Positions 55,898 through 64,000 of a DNA stretch of 64,000 nucleotides are shown here, piece after piece. Position 1 is the first letter of the stretch, and each line of letters begins with the position of its first letter. The notes beneath the pieces were generated by a model that worked only from the letters and a program-made list of their open reading frames with translations, was not told the origin of the DNA and ran no database searches. The translations under genes and the position numbers were made by a program. This DNA is from Photorhabdus australis DSM 17609 (GTDB lineage Bacteria; Pseudomonadota; Gammaproteobacteria; Enterobacterales; Enterobacteriaceae), in the NCBI RefSeq assembly GCF_000711895.1, contig NZ_JONO01000028.1, forward strand, positions 1 through 64,000, given 5' to 3'.

Positions 55898-56990
55898 ATA
55901 CGAGAGGTTTACCCGCCCGCACAAAGCCAGGTTTGACTACCTGAACCGGCATTTCACGATTACGTATTTGTACAATTGCCTGTTCACCAATCCCTTGCGG
56001 TACACGGGCAAGGGCAATACTGAATCCTAATGTTGGGGAGAACGTACCGCTGGTAATAACGCCAGAGTGTAAGGCGCCCATCTCATCAATGAAACTAACC
56101 ATTAAACCACTGCGTAATACACCTTTCTCTCTCATCACCAAGCCAACCAATTGATCTGTGCCCCCTTTACGCTGTCTTTCCAGCGCTTCACGGCCTATAA
56201 ACTGACGATCTTCTGGTTTCCAGGCGATTGTCCAACCCATATTGGCTGCTAATGGAGAAATAGTTTCATCCATATCCTGTCCATAGAGGTTCATACCTGC
56301 TTCAAGCCGCAAAGTATCACGCGCCCCTAACCCTGCGGGCTTAATGCCAGCATTAAGTAATTTTTGCCAGAAATCTGCGGCCTGCTCTTTTGGCATCGCT
56401 ATTTCATAACCCGCTTCTCCGGTATAGCCCGTCGTTGCGATAAATAGATCATCAACCTGAATACCAAAGAATGGTTTCATACTGGCAATAGCCTGTTTTT
56501 GTTCATCATTCAACAGAGATTGTACTTTTGCCTGAGCTTCAGGACCTTGGATAGCGATCAACGCCAGATCATCGCGAACTTGAATATCGACTGAGTAATG
56601 AGTTGCATGTTCATTAATCCAGGCCAGATCTTTCTCACGGGTCCCGGAATTGACCACCATCCGATAAAAATCATGGCTAAAATAATAAACAATCAGGTCA
56701 TCAATGACACCACCGGAAGCGTTAAGCATCCCGGTATATAAGGCTTTACCTTTCTCTGTGAGTTTAGCAATGTCATTTGCCAGTAAATAACGCAGGAAAT
56801 CACGACAGCCAGTACCATGCAAATCCACAATCGTCATATGGGAGACATCAAACATACCCGCATCAGTGCGGACGGTGTGATGTTCATCCATTTGTGAACC
56901 GTAATGCAAAGGCATCATCCAGCCATGAAAATCTACCATGCGCGCCCCGCAAGCCAGATGCTGGTCATACAATGGAGTTTGTTTTGCCAT
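55887..56990 (-). CDS. gcvT: aminomethyltransferase, glycine cleavage T protein
   Basis: The 367-residue T protein releases ammonia and transfers the one-carbon unit from GcvH to tetrahydrofolate. [27 protein letters not shown] and the catalytic Asp region ([12 protein letters not shown]) are present, as is the folate-binding [14 protein letters not shown]. It is first in the gcvTHP operon. The 3' end appears to have been remodelled by an ERIC element, giving the terminal residues PLVYTQ. Confidence 0.97.
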   Translation of the reverse strand: MAKQTPLYDQHLACGARMVDFHGWMMPLHYGSQMDEHHTVRTDAGMFDVSHMTIVDLHGTGCRDFLRYLLANDIAKLTEKGKALYTGMLNASGGVIDDLIVYYFSHDFYRMVVNSGTREKDLAWINEHATHYSVDIQVRDDLALIAIQGPEAQAKVQSLLNDEQKQAIASMKPFFGIQVDDLFIATTGYTGEAGYEIAMPKEQAADFWQKLLNAGIKPAGLGARDTLRLEAGMNLYGQDMDETISPLAANMGWTIAWKPEDRQFIGREALERQRKGGTDQLVGLVMREKGVLRSGLMVSFIDEMGALHSGVITSGTFSPTLGFSIALARVPQGIGEQAIVQIRNREMPVQVVKPGFVRAGKPLVYTQ

Positions 56991-57358
56991 TATTTCCCTC
57001 TTTTCATTTCCTACATGAAAACATGCCGCGTATTAACCGACAGATACTGTGAATCATGAATAAAAAGCGGCTAAAAAACACGACGCAAACGATATCTTAG
57101 AATGAAAGTTATCATTGAAAATCAAAATGAACCATAAGTAAAAATAGGGTCCAATTCAGAGACAACCAGAAAACACGCTATGAGTATGCAGAATTTTCAA
57201 CTATTAAAATGAGCTATAATACTCAAAATTAACAATTAACATTAGAAAACGATCATTTTCCATTAAGAGCTAACTGAAATATGAATAAAACCACTTATCC
57301 ATATTTCAGCAGTGCATGAGAAATACTAATTGATATGCAGAGGCTAAATTAGATTTTT
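56991..57358. promoter_or_regulatory. gcvTHP promoter region
   Basis: The 368 bp between the ubiI stop and gcvT are AT-rich and hold no gene. In relatives this region binds GcvA, Lrp and PurR; I could not assign individual sites. I see no glycine riboswitch aptamer. Confidence 0.5.
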
Positions 57359-58582
57359 TCAGTCGAATAAGGAGTGAGAAGAGAGCCAATCTGGTAAGTC
57401 ATTCAACCCCATGGCTTGACGAAGCAATTGAGGTTTAATTCCGGGTAAATTATCAGCCAGAGATAACCCAATATCTCGTAAAAGCTTTTTCACTGGATTA
57501 TTGCCGTCGAATAATTGACGAAAACCCTGCATCCCAGCCAGCATCACCGCTGCGCTATGTTTACGACGGCGTTCATATCGACGTAAATAGAAATGCTGAC
57601 CAATATCTTTGCCCTGGCAATGTAAACGACGTAATTCACCTATCAGTTCTGCAACATCCATGAAACCCAAGTTTGCTCCCTGACCTGCCAATGGATGAAT
57701 GGTATGAGCAGCATCGCCCACTAAAACCAAACGGTGAGCAGCAAAGTTACGAGCATAACGACCAGTCAGAGGGATTGTCTGACGTTCACTGATCAACTCA
57801 CACCGGCCAAGACGCATATCAAAATCTACCGCCAATTGTTGATTGAAAAACGTATTATCAAGCTGTTTGAACTGATCTGCTGATTCACCTGGCAGTGACC
57901 AAACAATAGAACACAAATGCGGATCAGCCAGAGGCAAAAACGCCAAAATACCATCACCATAAAAAACCTGCCGAGCAACACTGCCATGAGGTTCTTCAGT
58001 GCGGATAGTCGCCACCAGAGCATGATGCTCATAATCCCAGAATGTCAGGGGAATATCAGCGTGCTGCCGTAACCAGGAATGAGCGCCATCAGCGCCAACA
58101 ACTAAACGGGCAGTTAACATGCGCCCATCGGATAAAGTCATAAAAGCTTCATTCTCACCCCAGGCAACCTGCTTCAAAGCCGCAGGAGATAAGATAGTCA
58201 CATCAGACAGGCTTTCTGCTTTTTTCCATAGTGTTTCACGGATAACCCGGTTTTCAATGATATGACCAAGGTATTCGAGACCATATTCAACCGCACTAAA
58301 CCGAATGCGACCAAAGCTATCCCGCTCCCAAACCTCCATTTCCTGATAAGGACTGGTACGCCTATCCAGAATCTGTCGCCACACCCCAAGACGCTGTAAC
58401 AGACGCTCACTAGCAGCATTAATCGCAGAAACCCGCAGCGCATACTCATCTTCAGCAATAATAGGTTGAATAGGCGGATAACTCTCCACCACAGCAACCC
58501 GCAAGCCACTGCCTTGCAAGCCACAGGCAAGCGTCAAACCAACCATACCGCCACCAGCAATAACCACATCAAATGATTGCAT
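57359..58582 (-). CDS. ubiI: 2-polyprenylphenol C5-hydroxylase UbiI
   Basis: This flavoprotein monooxygenase of about 407 residues acts in ubiquinone synthesis. The ATG at 58582 (MQSFDVVIAGGGMVGLTLA) is preferred because the longer frame would run into ubiH. The FAD dinucleotide site GGGMVG is at the N terminus, and the second FAD motif is LVLVGDAAHTIHPLAGQGAN. It is last of the ygfB-pepP-ubiH-ubiI cluster. Confidence 0.95.
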   Translation of the reverse strand: MQSFDVVIAGGGMVGLTLACGLQGSGLRVAVVESYPPIQPIIAEDEYALRVSAINAASERLLQRLGVWRQILDRRTSPYQEMEVWERDSFGRIRFSAVEYGLEYLGHIIENRVIRETLWKKAESLSDVTILSPAALKQVAWGENEAFMTLSDGRMLTARLVVGADGAHSWLRQHADIPLTFWDYEHHALVATIRTEEPHGSVARQVFYGDGILAFLPLADPHLCSIVWSLPGESADQFKQLDNTFFNQQLAVDFDMRLGRCELISERQTIPLTGRYARNFAAHRLVLVGDAAHTIHPLAGQGANLGFMDVAELIGELRRLHCQGKDIGQHFYLRRYERRRKHSAAVMLAGMQGFRQLFDGNNPVKKLLRDIGLSLADNLPGIKPQLLRQAMGLNDLPDWLSSHSLFD

Positions 58583-58620
58583 AATATAACGTCCTCTTAT
58601 TTTGTCTGCTTTATCTGCGG

Positions 58621-59799
58621 TTATCTTTGGGCGACCCAACCCAAAGTCTGACGGGCCAGTATATCCCGCATAGGAGAGCATTTTTCCATCATCATCAGAC
58701 CAAGGTTACGGCCAACTTGTAATGGAAAATAACGATTGGCAAATATCCGTATCAATCCATCAGTCATATCGATGGTATTTTCCCGATCTGAAACCCGTTG
58801 TTGTTGATAGTTAGCCAGAACCGAATAGGTACCAATATCCTGACCAGCGGCAAAAACCTCAGAAACAATCTGGGCCAGTGTCATAACATCTCGCATACCA
58901 AGATTAAAACCCTGACCCGCAATCGGATGTAATGTTTGAGCAGCATTTCCCACCAGCACTAACCGATGGCTAATTTGTTGATTTGCAGTGGATAGTGTTA
59001 GTGGGTAACTATGACGCTGACCAACTTCCAACATTTTGCCCAGTCTCCAACCAAATGCACGCTGTAACTGCCTCAGAAATTGTTCATTATTCCAACCAAC
59101 TATCTCCTTTCGCTGCTCCAATCGATGGCACCATACCAATGAGCTTCGGCCCTCAGCCATTGGCAACAGAGCAAGCGGACCATATTCGGTGAAACGCTCA
59201 AATGCTCTACCTTGTGGATGTTCTGAAGTGAGTATATTAGTAATCACTGCAACCTGTTCATAATGGTGCTGTTGCCATTGAATGTGACAAGCGCGACCAA
59301 TAGCGGAATGACTGCCATCTGCCGCTACCAACAATTCACCCTGGAGTTGCTCGCCATTCTCCAGGGTCACTATTACCGATGACGTCGTTCTCTCAACAGC
59401 CAGAACCCTGGATGGACAATACAGTGTAACGCCAGGCGCATTTTTCAGTAAGCTAAACAAACTTTGCCCAGCATGATACAGTTCGATAACATTTCCCAAA
59501 GCCGGAATGTTATAGTCTTTAGCACAAAGGTTGACAAACCCCGCATGACCACGGTCACTAACATGAACGTGAGTTATTGGTATCACATAATCTTCCAGAG
59601 CAGACCAAACCCCAATTTGTTGTAAACGCTGACAAGTACCGTAAGCCAGCGCTATCGCTCTGGCATCAAAGCCGGGGTGTTTCTGTTCCGGCTCCGCTGC
59701 TTCAATCAGGGAGACATGAATCTGCCCTTTACTCAAGGAAGATATCGCCAACGCAAGCATCGCGCCGGTCATGCCACCACCAACTATAATCACGTTCAT
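58621..59799 (-). CDS. ubiH: 2-octaprenyl-6-methoxyphenol hydroxylase UbiH
   Basis: The 392-residue UbiH/COQ6-family monooxygenase begins MNVIIVGGGMTGAMLALA and carries LVLVGNAAQTLHPIAGQGFN. It hydroxylates C1 of the ubiquinone ring precursor. It starts 7 bp after the pepP stop and ends 38 bp before ubiI, so the genes are co-transcribed as in E. coli. Confidence 0.96.
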   Translation of the reverse strand: MNVIIVGGGMTGAMLALAISSLSKGQIHVSLIEAAEPEQKHPGFDARAIALAYGTCQRLQQIGVWSALEDYVIPITHVHVSDRGHAGFVNLCAKDYNIPALGNVIELYHAGQSLFSLLKNAPGVTLYCPSRVLAVERTTSSVIVTLENGEQLQGELLVAADGSHSAIGRACHIQWQQHHYEQVAVITNILTSEHPQGRAFERFTEYGPLALLPMAEGRSSLVWCHRLEQRKEIVGWNNEQFLRQLQRAFGWRLGKMLEVGQRHSYPLTLSTANQQISHRLVLVGNAAQTLHPIAGQGFNLGMRDVMTLAQIVSEVFAAGQDIGTYSVLANYQQQRVSDRENTIDMTDGLIRIFANRYFPLQVGRNLGLMMMEKCSPMRDILARQTLGWVAQR

Positions 59800-59806
59800 A
59801 CTTAAC

Positions 59807-61123
59807 TTAACCCTGTTTTGCTTTCGCCATCAGAGCTTCAATCTCATCAGCTTCTTTAACAACACTGGCTGTCAGGTTTTCATTACCTGTTTCAGTAATC
59901 ACAATGTCATCCTCAATACGAATACCAATACCACGATATTCCAGCGGCACATCAGCATCTGGTGCGATATAAAGCCCCGGTTCAACCGTCAATACCATTC
60001 CCGGTTCCAGAATACGATCACGCTCTACACCATAGTACCCAACATCATGCACATCCAACCCTAACCAATGGCTAAGACCATGCATAAAGAACTGGCGATA
60101 TGCTTTAGTTTCAAGTAAATGTTCTACTTCGCCATGCATAATGCCCAATTTCACCAACTCTTCTACCATAATCCGCACAACATGTTCGGTCACTTTGTTG
60201 ATACTGGTACCCGGCTTATACAGTTCAAGCGAGACATTCAGTGTTTTCAATACGATATCGTAAATCTCACGCTGAGCACGGGTGAATTTGCCATTCACAG
60301 GGAAAGTACGGGTGATATCTCCGGCATAACCCAAATATTCACAACCTGCATCAATTAGTACTAAATCACCCTCTTTCATTCTGCTTTCATTCTCGGTGTA
60401 ATGCAGAATACAACTATTTTCCCCACTTCCAACAATCGTGTTATAAGCGGGATAACGAGCACCTTGATGAGTGAATTCGTGATGAATTTCGGCTTCCAGT
60501 TGATACTCAAACATGCCAGGGCGGCAAACTTTCATCGCGCGCATATGTGCCTGTGCACTGATTTCACCCGCCCGGCGCATAATTTCAATTTCTGCCTTAG
60601 ATTTGAACAACCGCATTTCATGTACCCAAGGGCGCCAGTCAGTTATCGTTAAAGGCACTGAAAGATTACGACGACCACCTTTTCTTAACGTATCCAGCGC
60701 ATGGAAGATAATCTCATCTGCATAGGCAAATTCACCCTGTGCGTGATAAACCACATCCAAACCATTCAGCAATTGATAAAGTTCTTCCTTAATATCATCA
60801 AAAGGCAAAGCTCGATCAATAGCCAATTTTTTAGGTGCGGCTTCTTGTCCAAGACGGCGACCAAACCAAATTTCCGCTGTCAAATCACGCGCTCGATTAA
60901 AAAGAATACTATGATTATGCGTATCGTCGCTCTTAATTAATATCAGCACAGCTTCCGGTTCATTAAACCCAGTCAAATAAAGGAAATCGCTATGTTGACG
61001 ATAAGGATATTCACTATCCGAATTTCGGGGCGCAGGCGGAGCAGAAAAAATAATCGCTGCGCTCGCTGGAGCCATTTTTGCCAGTAAAGCCTGACGGCGG
61101 GATAAATATTCTTGTTTGACCAT
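59807..61123 (-). CDS. pepP: Xaa-Pro aminopeptidase PepP
   Basis: The 438-residue M24B aminopeptidase removes N-terminal residues before proline. The five metal ligands of the pita-bread fold are visible: two Asp in LIDAGCEYLGYAGDITRTF, His in HGLSHWLGLDVHD, and Glu in TVEPGLYI and GIRIEDDIVIT. An AGGAGAG site precedes the ATG. It lies 48 bp after ygfB. Confidence 0.97.
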   Translation of the reverse strand: MVKQEYLSRRQALLAKMAPASAAIIFSAPPAPRNSDSEYPYRQHSDFLYLTGFNEPEAVLILIKSDDTHNHSILFNRARDLTAEIWFGRRLGQEAAPKKLAIDRALPFDDIKEELYQLLNGLDVVYHAQGEFAYADEIIFHALDTLRKGGRRNLSVPLTITDWRPWVHEMRLFKSKAEIEIMRRAGEISAQAHMRAMKVCRPGMFEYQLEAEIHHEFTHQGARYPAYNTIVGSGENSCILHYTENESRMKEGDLVLIDAGCEYLGYAGDITRTFPVNGKFTRAQREIYDIVLKTLNVSLELYKPGTSINKVTEHVVRIMVEELVKLGIMHGEVEHLLETKAYRQFFMHGLSHWLGLDVHDVGYYGVERDRILEPGMVLTVEPGLYIAPDADVPLEYRGIGIRIEDDIVITETGNENLTASVVKEADEIEALMAKAKQG

Positions 61124-61171
61124 ACCCTCTCCTGCGACTTAATTAATTATTTTGAGTTCAATAAACATCAA

Positions 61172-61747
61172 TTAATGCAATGTTGGTTTATCATTTCTTG
61201 CGATTGATACGGCTTTAGCCTCAGTAAACGCGATATAGCAAAGTTGGGCAGCAACCCGCACATATTCAAGGACTTCTTCCAATGCCTGAGCCAATTCTTC
61301 CTGATCATCACCCTCTTCATAACCAAGCAGACCGATATTGCGCAGATCACCAATAATCTCACCAACCTCTTTCTTATCTGTCAGCTTTGGTTGAGCGACG
61401 CCCAGCCCCAGCAAAAAATGATTCACCCAACCTGCCAATGCATCAGCACGTTCAAACACATTATCTTCTTCATCAGGCAACAATAAATGGAATGTGAAAT
61501 TACTGTCATCCAATGATTCAAATGTAATTTCACGTAATTCACGCAGTTGCTGGGCCAACGGATGGGAAAAAGCCAAACCATCATTAGCTAAATCATGAAC
61601 TAAAGCTTGCCAGCTACTATCGCGATTACCGCCGCATAGTAGGCCGCTAATCAACCCATGCATCTCTGCAGCTGTCAATGCTACTGACTGCTGATGCAAT
61701 ATTTCGTCAAAAGATTGATAATCTGGTAATGAATTATGTATAGACAT
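61172..61747 (-). CDS. ygfB: UPF0149 family protein YgfB
   Basis: The 191-residue acidic protein of the YecA/UPF0149 family has the N-terminal pattern [16 protein letters not shown] and the C-terminal helical region [20 protein letters not shown]. The function in enterobacteria is not settled; in Pseudomonas a homologue restrains a regulator of ampDh3. It is divergent from zapA and leads the pepP-ubiH-ubiI cluster. Confidence 0.92.
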   Translation of the reverse strand: MSIHNSLPDYQSFDEILHQQSVALTAAEMHGLISGLLCGGNRDSSWQALVHDLANDGLAFSHPLAQQLRELREITFESLDDSNFTFHLLLPDEEDNVFERADALAGWVNHFLLGLGVAQPKLTDKKEVGEIIGDLRNIGLLGYEEGDDQEELAQALEEVLEYVRVAAQLCYIAFTEAKAVSIARNDKPTLH

Positions 61748-61933
61748 GTGTATTGGTCATCGTTGACGGTGGAAGTTCATGCTATGCTACCACCAAGGGG
61801 AGTCGCTATACCAGACAACAGCGGTAGCTAATCGTTAGTTATCTGCCGGTATCGCGTTGTAATGATTGGCGCTGGTTTCAATTCTACAATTCAGAATTAA
61901 AACTGGAGCGCAGTAATAAGTCAGGAAGGGGTC

Positions 61934-62263
61934 ATGTCTGCACAACCAGTAGATATCCAGATTTTTGGGCGATCATTACGTGTCAATTGTCCATCAGAAC
62001 AGAAAGAAGCACTGCTAGCTGCCGCTGTGGAACTTGAACAACGTTTAGAAAATTTAAAAGAACGCACCAAAGTAAGCAATACTGAACAACTGGTTTTTAT
62101 TGTGGCATTGAATATCTGTCATGAGCTGGCACAAGAAAAAGTGAAAACTCGTGACTATGCCTACAATATGGAACAGAAAATAAAGATGCTTCAACAGACT
62201 ATAGAACAGGCATTAATGGAACAAGGACGTATCACTGAGCGTACTATTGCACCAAATAAATGA
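61934..62263 (+). CDS. zapA: cell division protein ZapA
   Basis: The 109-residue protein stabilises FtsZ bundles at the division ring. It has a globular N terminus ([20 protein letters not shown]) and a long C-terminal coiled coil ([20 protein letters not shown]). An AGGAAGG site precedes the ATG. Position upstream of 6S RNA and ygfA matches E. coli. Confidence 0.96.
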   Translation: MSAQPVDIQIFGRSLRVNCPSEQKEALLAAAVELEQRLENLKERTKVSNTEQLVFIVALNICHELAQEKVKTRDYAYNMEQKIKMLQQTIEQALMEQGRITERTIAPNK

Positions 62264-62375
62264 ATTTTATTGATAAATCATACATTAGTGAATGAATCGT
62301 TCGATAATTAAGTTGATTTCTGTATTTAGTTTCATACAATAGGCCCTATAAAGTTGCTTAGTAAGTACTGAATAA

Positions 62376-62559
62376 ATTTCTCTGAGATGTTCGTGAACGG
62401 GGAAAGTCCCCTGAGCCGATATTTCATACATTATAGAATGTAGTGCTCCGTAGCCGGTGTGCATGCTCGGCCCGCCCGAGAAGCCTTAAGGACACGACGC
62501 TACGTTCACCTTGAACCAAGGGTTCAAGGGTTACTACCTGTAACGGCATCTTGGAGAAC
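62376..62559 (+). ncRNA. ssrS: 6S RNA
   Basis: The 184-nt segment begins ATTTCTCTGAGATGTTCG and ends near GGCATCTTGGAGAACC, which pair to form the closing stem. It contains the conserved blocks GTCCCCTGAGCCGATATTTC, GCATGCTCGG and CACCTTGAACCAAGGGTTCA. 6S RNA binds sigma-70 RNA polymerase in stationary phase. Location between zapA and ygfA is as in E. coli. Ends are estimated by alignment from memory. Confidence 0.93.
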
Positions 62560-62600
62560 CTCACCTTTAATATTATTTCCGCTATTAACAGGTAGGCTCC

Positions 62601-63194
62601 ATGCACTCAGATCCCCTGTTATCACCGAGGCAAAACCTCAGAAAGCAAATGCGCCAAAAGCGCCAAGAATTATCCCCTGAGCAACAATCTCTCTTTGCAA
62701 AACAAGTTGCTGAACGCGCAATTAACCACCCCAAAATTCGCCAGGCTAATAACATCGCGTTGTTTCTTTCATTCGACGGTGAAATTAATACATGCCCACT
62801 GATTAACCTGCTTTGGCAACAAAATAAGCAGATTTATTTACCTGTATTGCATCCTTTCAGCCGTCATCATTTGTTATTTTTACACTATCAACCGAATACT
62901 AAACTTGTTAGAAATCGTTTCAATATAGAAGAGCCACCACTGAATGTTCAGCAAGTTTTACCCTTATTTGAACTGGAGATCATGATGATTCCGCTGGTTG
63001 CCTTTGACCGAAAAGGGCAGAGGCTTGGCATGGGAGGCGGCTTTTATGATCGCACCTTAAGCCAATGGCAACAAAAAAATTTCTATCCAATTGGTCTGGC
63101 TCATAACTGCCAATTAGTTGATTCACTGCCATCAGCTAAGTGGGATATCCCACTACCTGAAATCATCACTCCCGAAAAAATCTGGCAATGGTAG
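62601..63194 (+). CDS. ygfA: 5-formyltetrahydrofolate cyclo-ligase
   Basis: The 197-residue protein has the N-terminal LRKQMRQKRQELSPEQQ helix and the signature GQRLGMGGGFYDRTLSQW that binds ATP and folate. It converts 5-formyl-THF to 5,10-methenyl-THF and is co-transcribed with 6S RNA. A functional link with glycine cleavage exists because 5-formyl-THF inhibits that pathway. It converges on serA. Confidence 0.95.
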   Translation: MHSDPLLSPRQNLRKQMRQKRQELSPEQQSLFAKQVAERAINHPKIRQANNIALFLSFDGEINTCPLINLLWQQNKQIYLPVLHPFSRHHLLFLHYQPNTKLVRNRFNIEEPPLNVQQVLPLFELEIMMIPLVAFDRKGQRLGMGGGFYDRTLSQWQQKNFYPIGLAHNCQLVDSLPSAKWDIPLPEIITPEKIWQW

Positions 63195-63199
63195 TAAAA

Positions 63200-63229
63200 A
63201 AATGGGCACATCATATAATGCGCCCATTT
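63200..63229. terminator. bidirectional terminator between ygfA and serA
   Basis: Arms AAATGGGC and GCCCATTT enclose 14 nt, with an A-run on the left and T-rich DNA on the right, so it works for both convergent genes. Confidence 0.8.
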
Positions 63230-63246
63230 ATCTCATGTCAAAATAA

Positions 63247-64000
63247 TTAATAAAGCAGACGTGAACGGATAGTACCCGGCAATGCTTTCAGTTTTTGAAG
63301 TACCATTTCAGCCTGAGCGGGTGTCTCAGTTACAATATCAATAACCACATAGCCCATATCTCCACTGGTACGCAAGTACTGAGCAGCGATATTGATATCC
63401 TGTTCAGCAAATACCTGGTTAATACTGTTCAGTATACCTGGACGATTTTCGTGAATATGCAGAAACCGGTTGGTATCATCAGCATGAGCCGGAAGGGAAA
63501 CTTCAGGGAAATTTACTGCCGATAAGGTAGAGCCATTATCAGAATATTTCGCCAGTTTTCCTGCTACTTCATAACCAATATTTTCCTGTGCTTCCTGAGT
63601 AGAACCACCAATATGTGGGGTCAGCAACACATTATCAAATTTACACAGAGGAGATTCAAACGGATCATTATTAGTCGCCGGTTCAACCGGGAACACATCC
63701 ACCGCCGCCCCTGACAGGTGTCCACTTTCCAGTGCATCACATAATGCCGGAATATCCACTACCGTTCCGCGTGAAGCATTAATCAGGATAGCCCCTGGTT
63801 TCATCAAGGCAAGTTCTGTCGTACCCATCATATTCTTAGTTGATGGTGTTTCTGGTACATGCAAGCTGACCACATCACTCATATTCAGTAACTCTGATAA
63901 ATGGCGTACCTGATGAGCGTTACCTAATGGTAGTTTGTTTTCAATATCGTAAAAATAAACATCCATACCAATACTTTCAGCCAGAATACCAAGCTGAGTA
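63247..64000 (-). CDS. serA: D-3-phosphoglycerate dehydrogenase, C-terminal part (runs off the right edge)
   Basis: The frame is open to the window edge (TQLGILAESIG precedes MDVYFYDIENKLPLGNA), giving about 250 residues of the ~410 of SerA. The substrate/NAD domain (INASRGTVVDIPALCDAL, LTPHIGGSTQEAQENIG with the catalytic His) and the C-terminal ACT domain (HENRPGILNSINQVFAEQ, ending RSRLLY) that mediates serine feedback are complete. It catalyses the first step of serine synthesis. Confidence 0.97.
   Translation of the reverse strand, partial: TQLGILAESIGMDVYFYDIENKLPLGNAHQVRHLSELLNMSDVVSLHVPETPSTKNMMGTTELALMKPGAILINASRGTVVDIPALCDALESGHLSGAAVDVFPVEPATNNDPFESPLCKFDNVLLTPHIGGSTQEAQENIGYEVAGKLAKYSDNGSTLSAVNFPEVSLPAHADDTNRFLHIHENRPGILNSINQVFAEQDINIAAQYLRTSGDMGYVVIDIVTETPAQAEMVLQKLKALPGTIRSRLLY

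Noticed and set aside
56991-57358. Possible glycine riboswitch upstream of gcvT
   Set aside because: No tandem aptamer core is visible, and enterobacteria control gcvTHP by GcvA, Lrp and GcvB instead.

Overview
The window looks like the chromosome of an entomopathogenic enterobacterium, most probably Photorhabdus. The housekeeping proteins are close to those of Escherichia coli and keep E. coli gene order, intergenic DNA is very AT-rich, ERIC repeats are frequent, and the accessory DNA is rich in secondary-metabolite and large repeat-protein genes. The genus is an inference from these features; no database was searched.

Layout. (1) 0-7.2 kb: the 5' part of a PAAR (type VI spike-tip) gene at the left edge, then the core block recJ-dsbC-xerD / fldB / cptA-sdhE / ygfZ / HD-domain gene. 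(2) 7.3-10.5 kb: a small module, alaX - 2OG-Fe(II) oxygenase - LysE exporter, with a divergent LysR regulator. (3) 10.7-24.8 kb: one leftward operon of five genes, in transcription order a 1482-aa NHL-repeat protein, a Gly-Gly-X-rich protein (GRP1), a small Gly-rich protein, an 824-aa pentapeptide-repeat protein and a 1714-aa type I polyketide synthase (KS-AT-DH-KR-ACP, no thioesterase). (4) 25.6-34.4 kb: five more GRP paralogues in tandem on the same strand. Each is preceded by a decayed fragment matching the 3' end of the NHL gene, so each unit looks like a collapsed copy of the operon in (3). (5) 35.2-43.7 kb: a tightly coupled seven-gene operon for a 4-aminophenylalanine-type metabolite (FAD oxidoreductase, PrmC-like methyltransferase, alpha-oxoamine synthase, papB, papA, papC, DHA2 exporter). 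(6) 44.3-50.4 kb: a polyamine/GABA module (Tat-exported PuuB-like oxidase, DUF805 protein, gabT remnant, cache-domain protein, GntR/FCD regulator, double SnoaL protein, patD). (7) 50.9-64 kb: a truncated MFS gene and ygfF, then the core block gcvP-gcvH-gcvT, ubiI-ubiH-pepP-ygfB, zapA, 6S RNA, ygfA and the 3' part of serA.

In E. coli, ygfZ and the ygfF-gcvP pair lie only a few genes apart. Here about 44 kb of accessory DNA separates them. A diverged copy of the extreme 3' end of gcvP with its terminator lies at 44.3 kb, which suggests this end has been a junction for insertion or duplication.

The strongest candidates for an undescribed system are regions 3 and 4: an iterative-looking PKS embedded in an operon of large beta-rich, solenoid and polyglycine repeat proteins, with an expanded satellite array of the polyglycine component. 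The adjacent 4-aminophenylalanine operon carries a free-standing alpha-oxoamine synthase that could serve as the missing off-loading enzyme for the thioesterase-less PKS. Known chemistry of the families and inference are kept apart in each entry.
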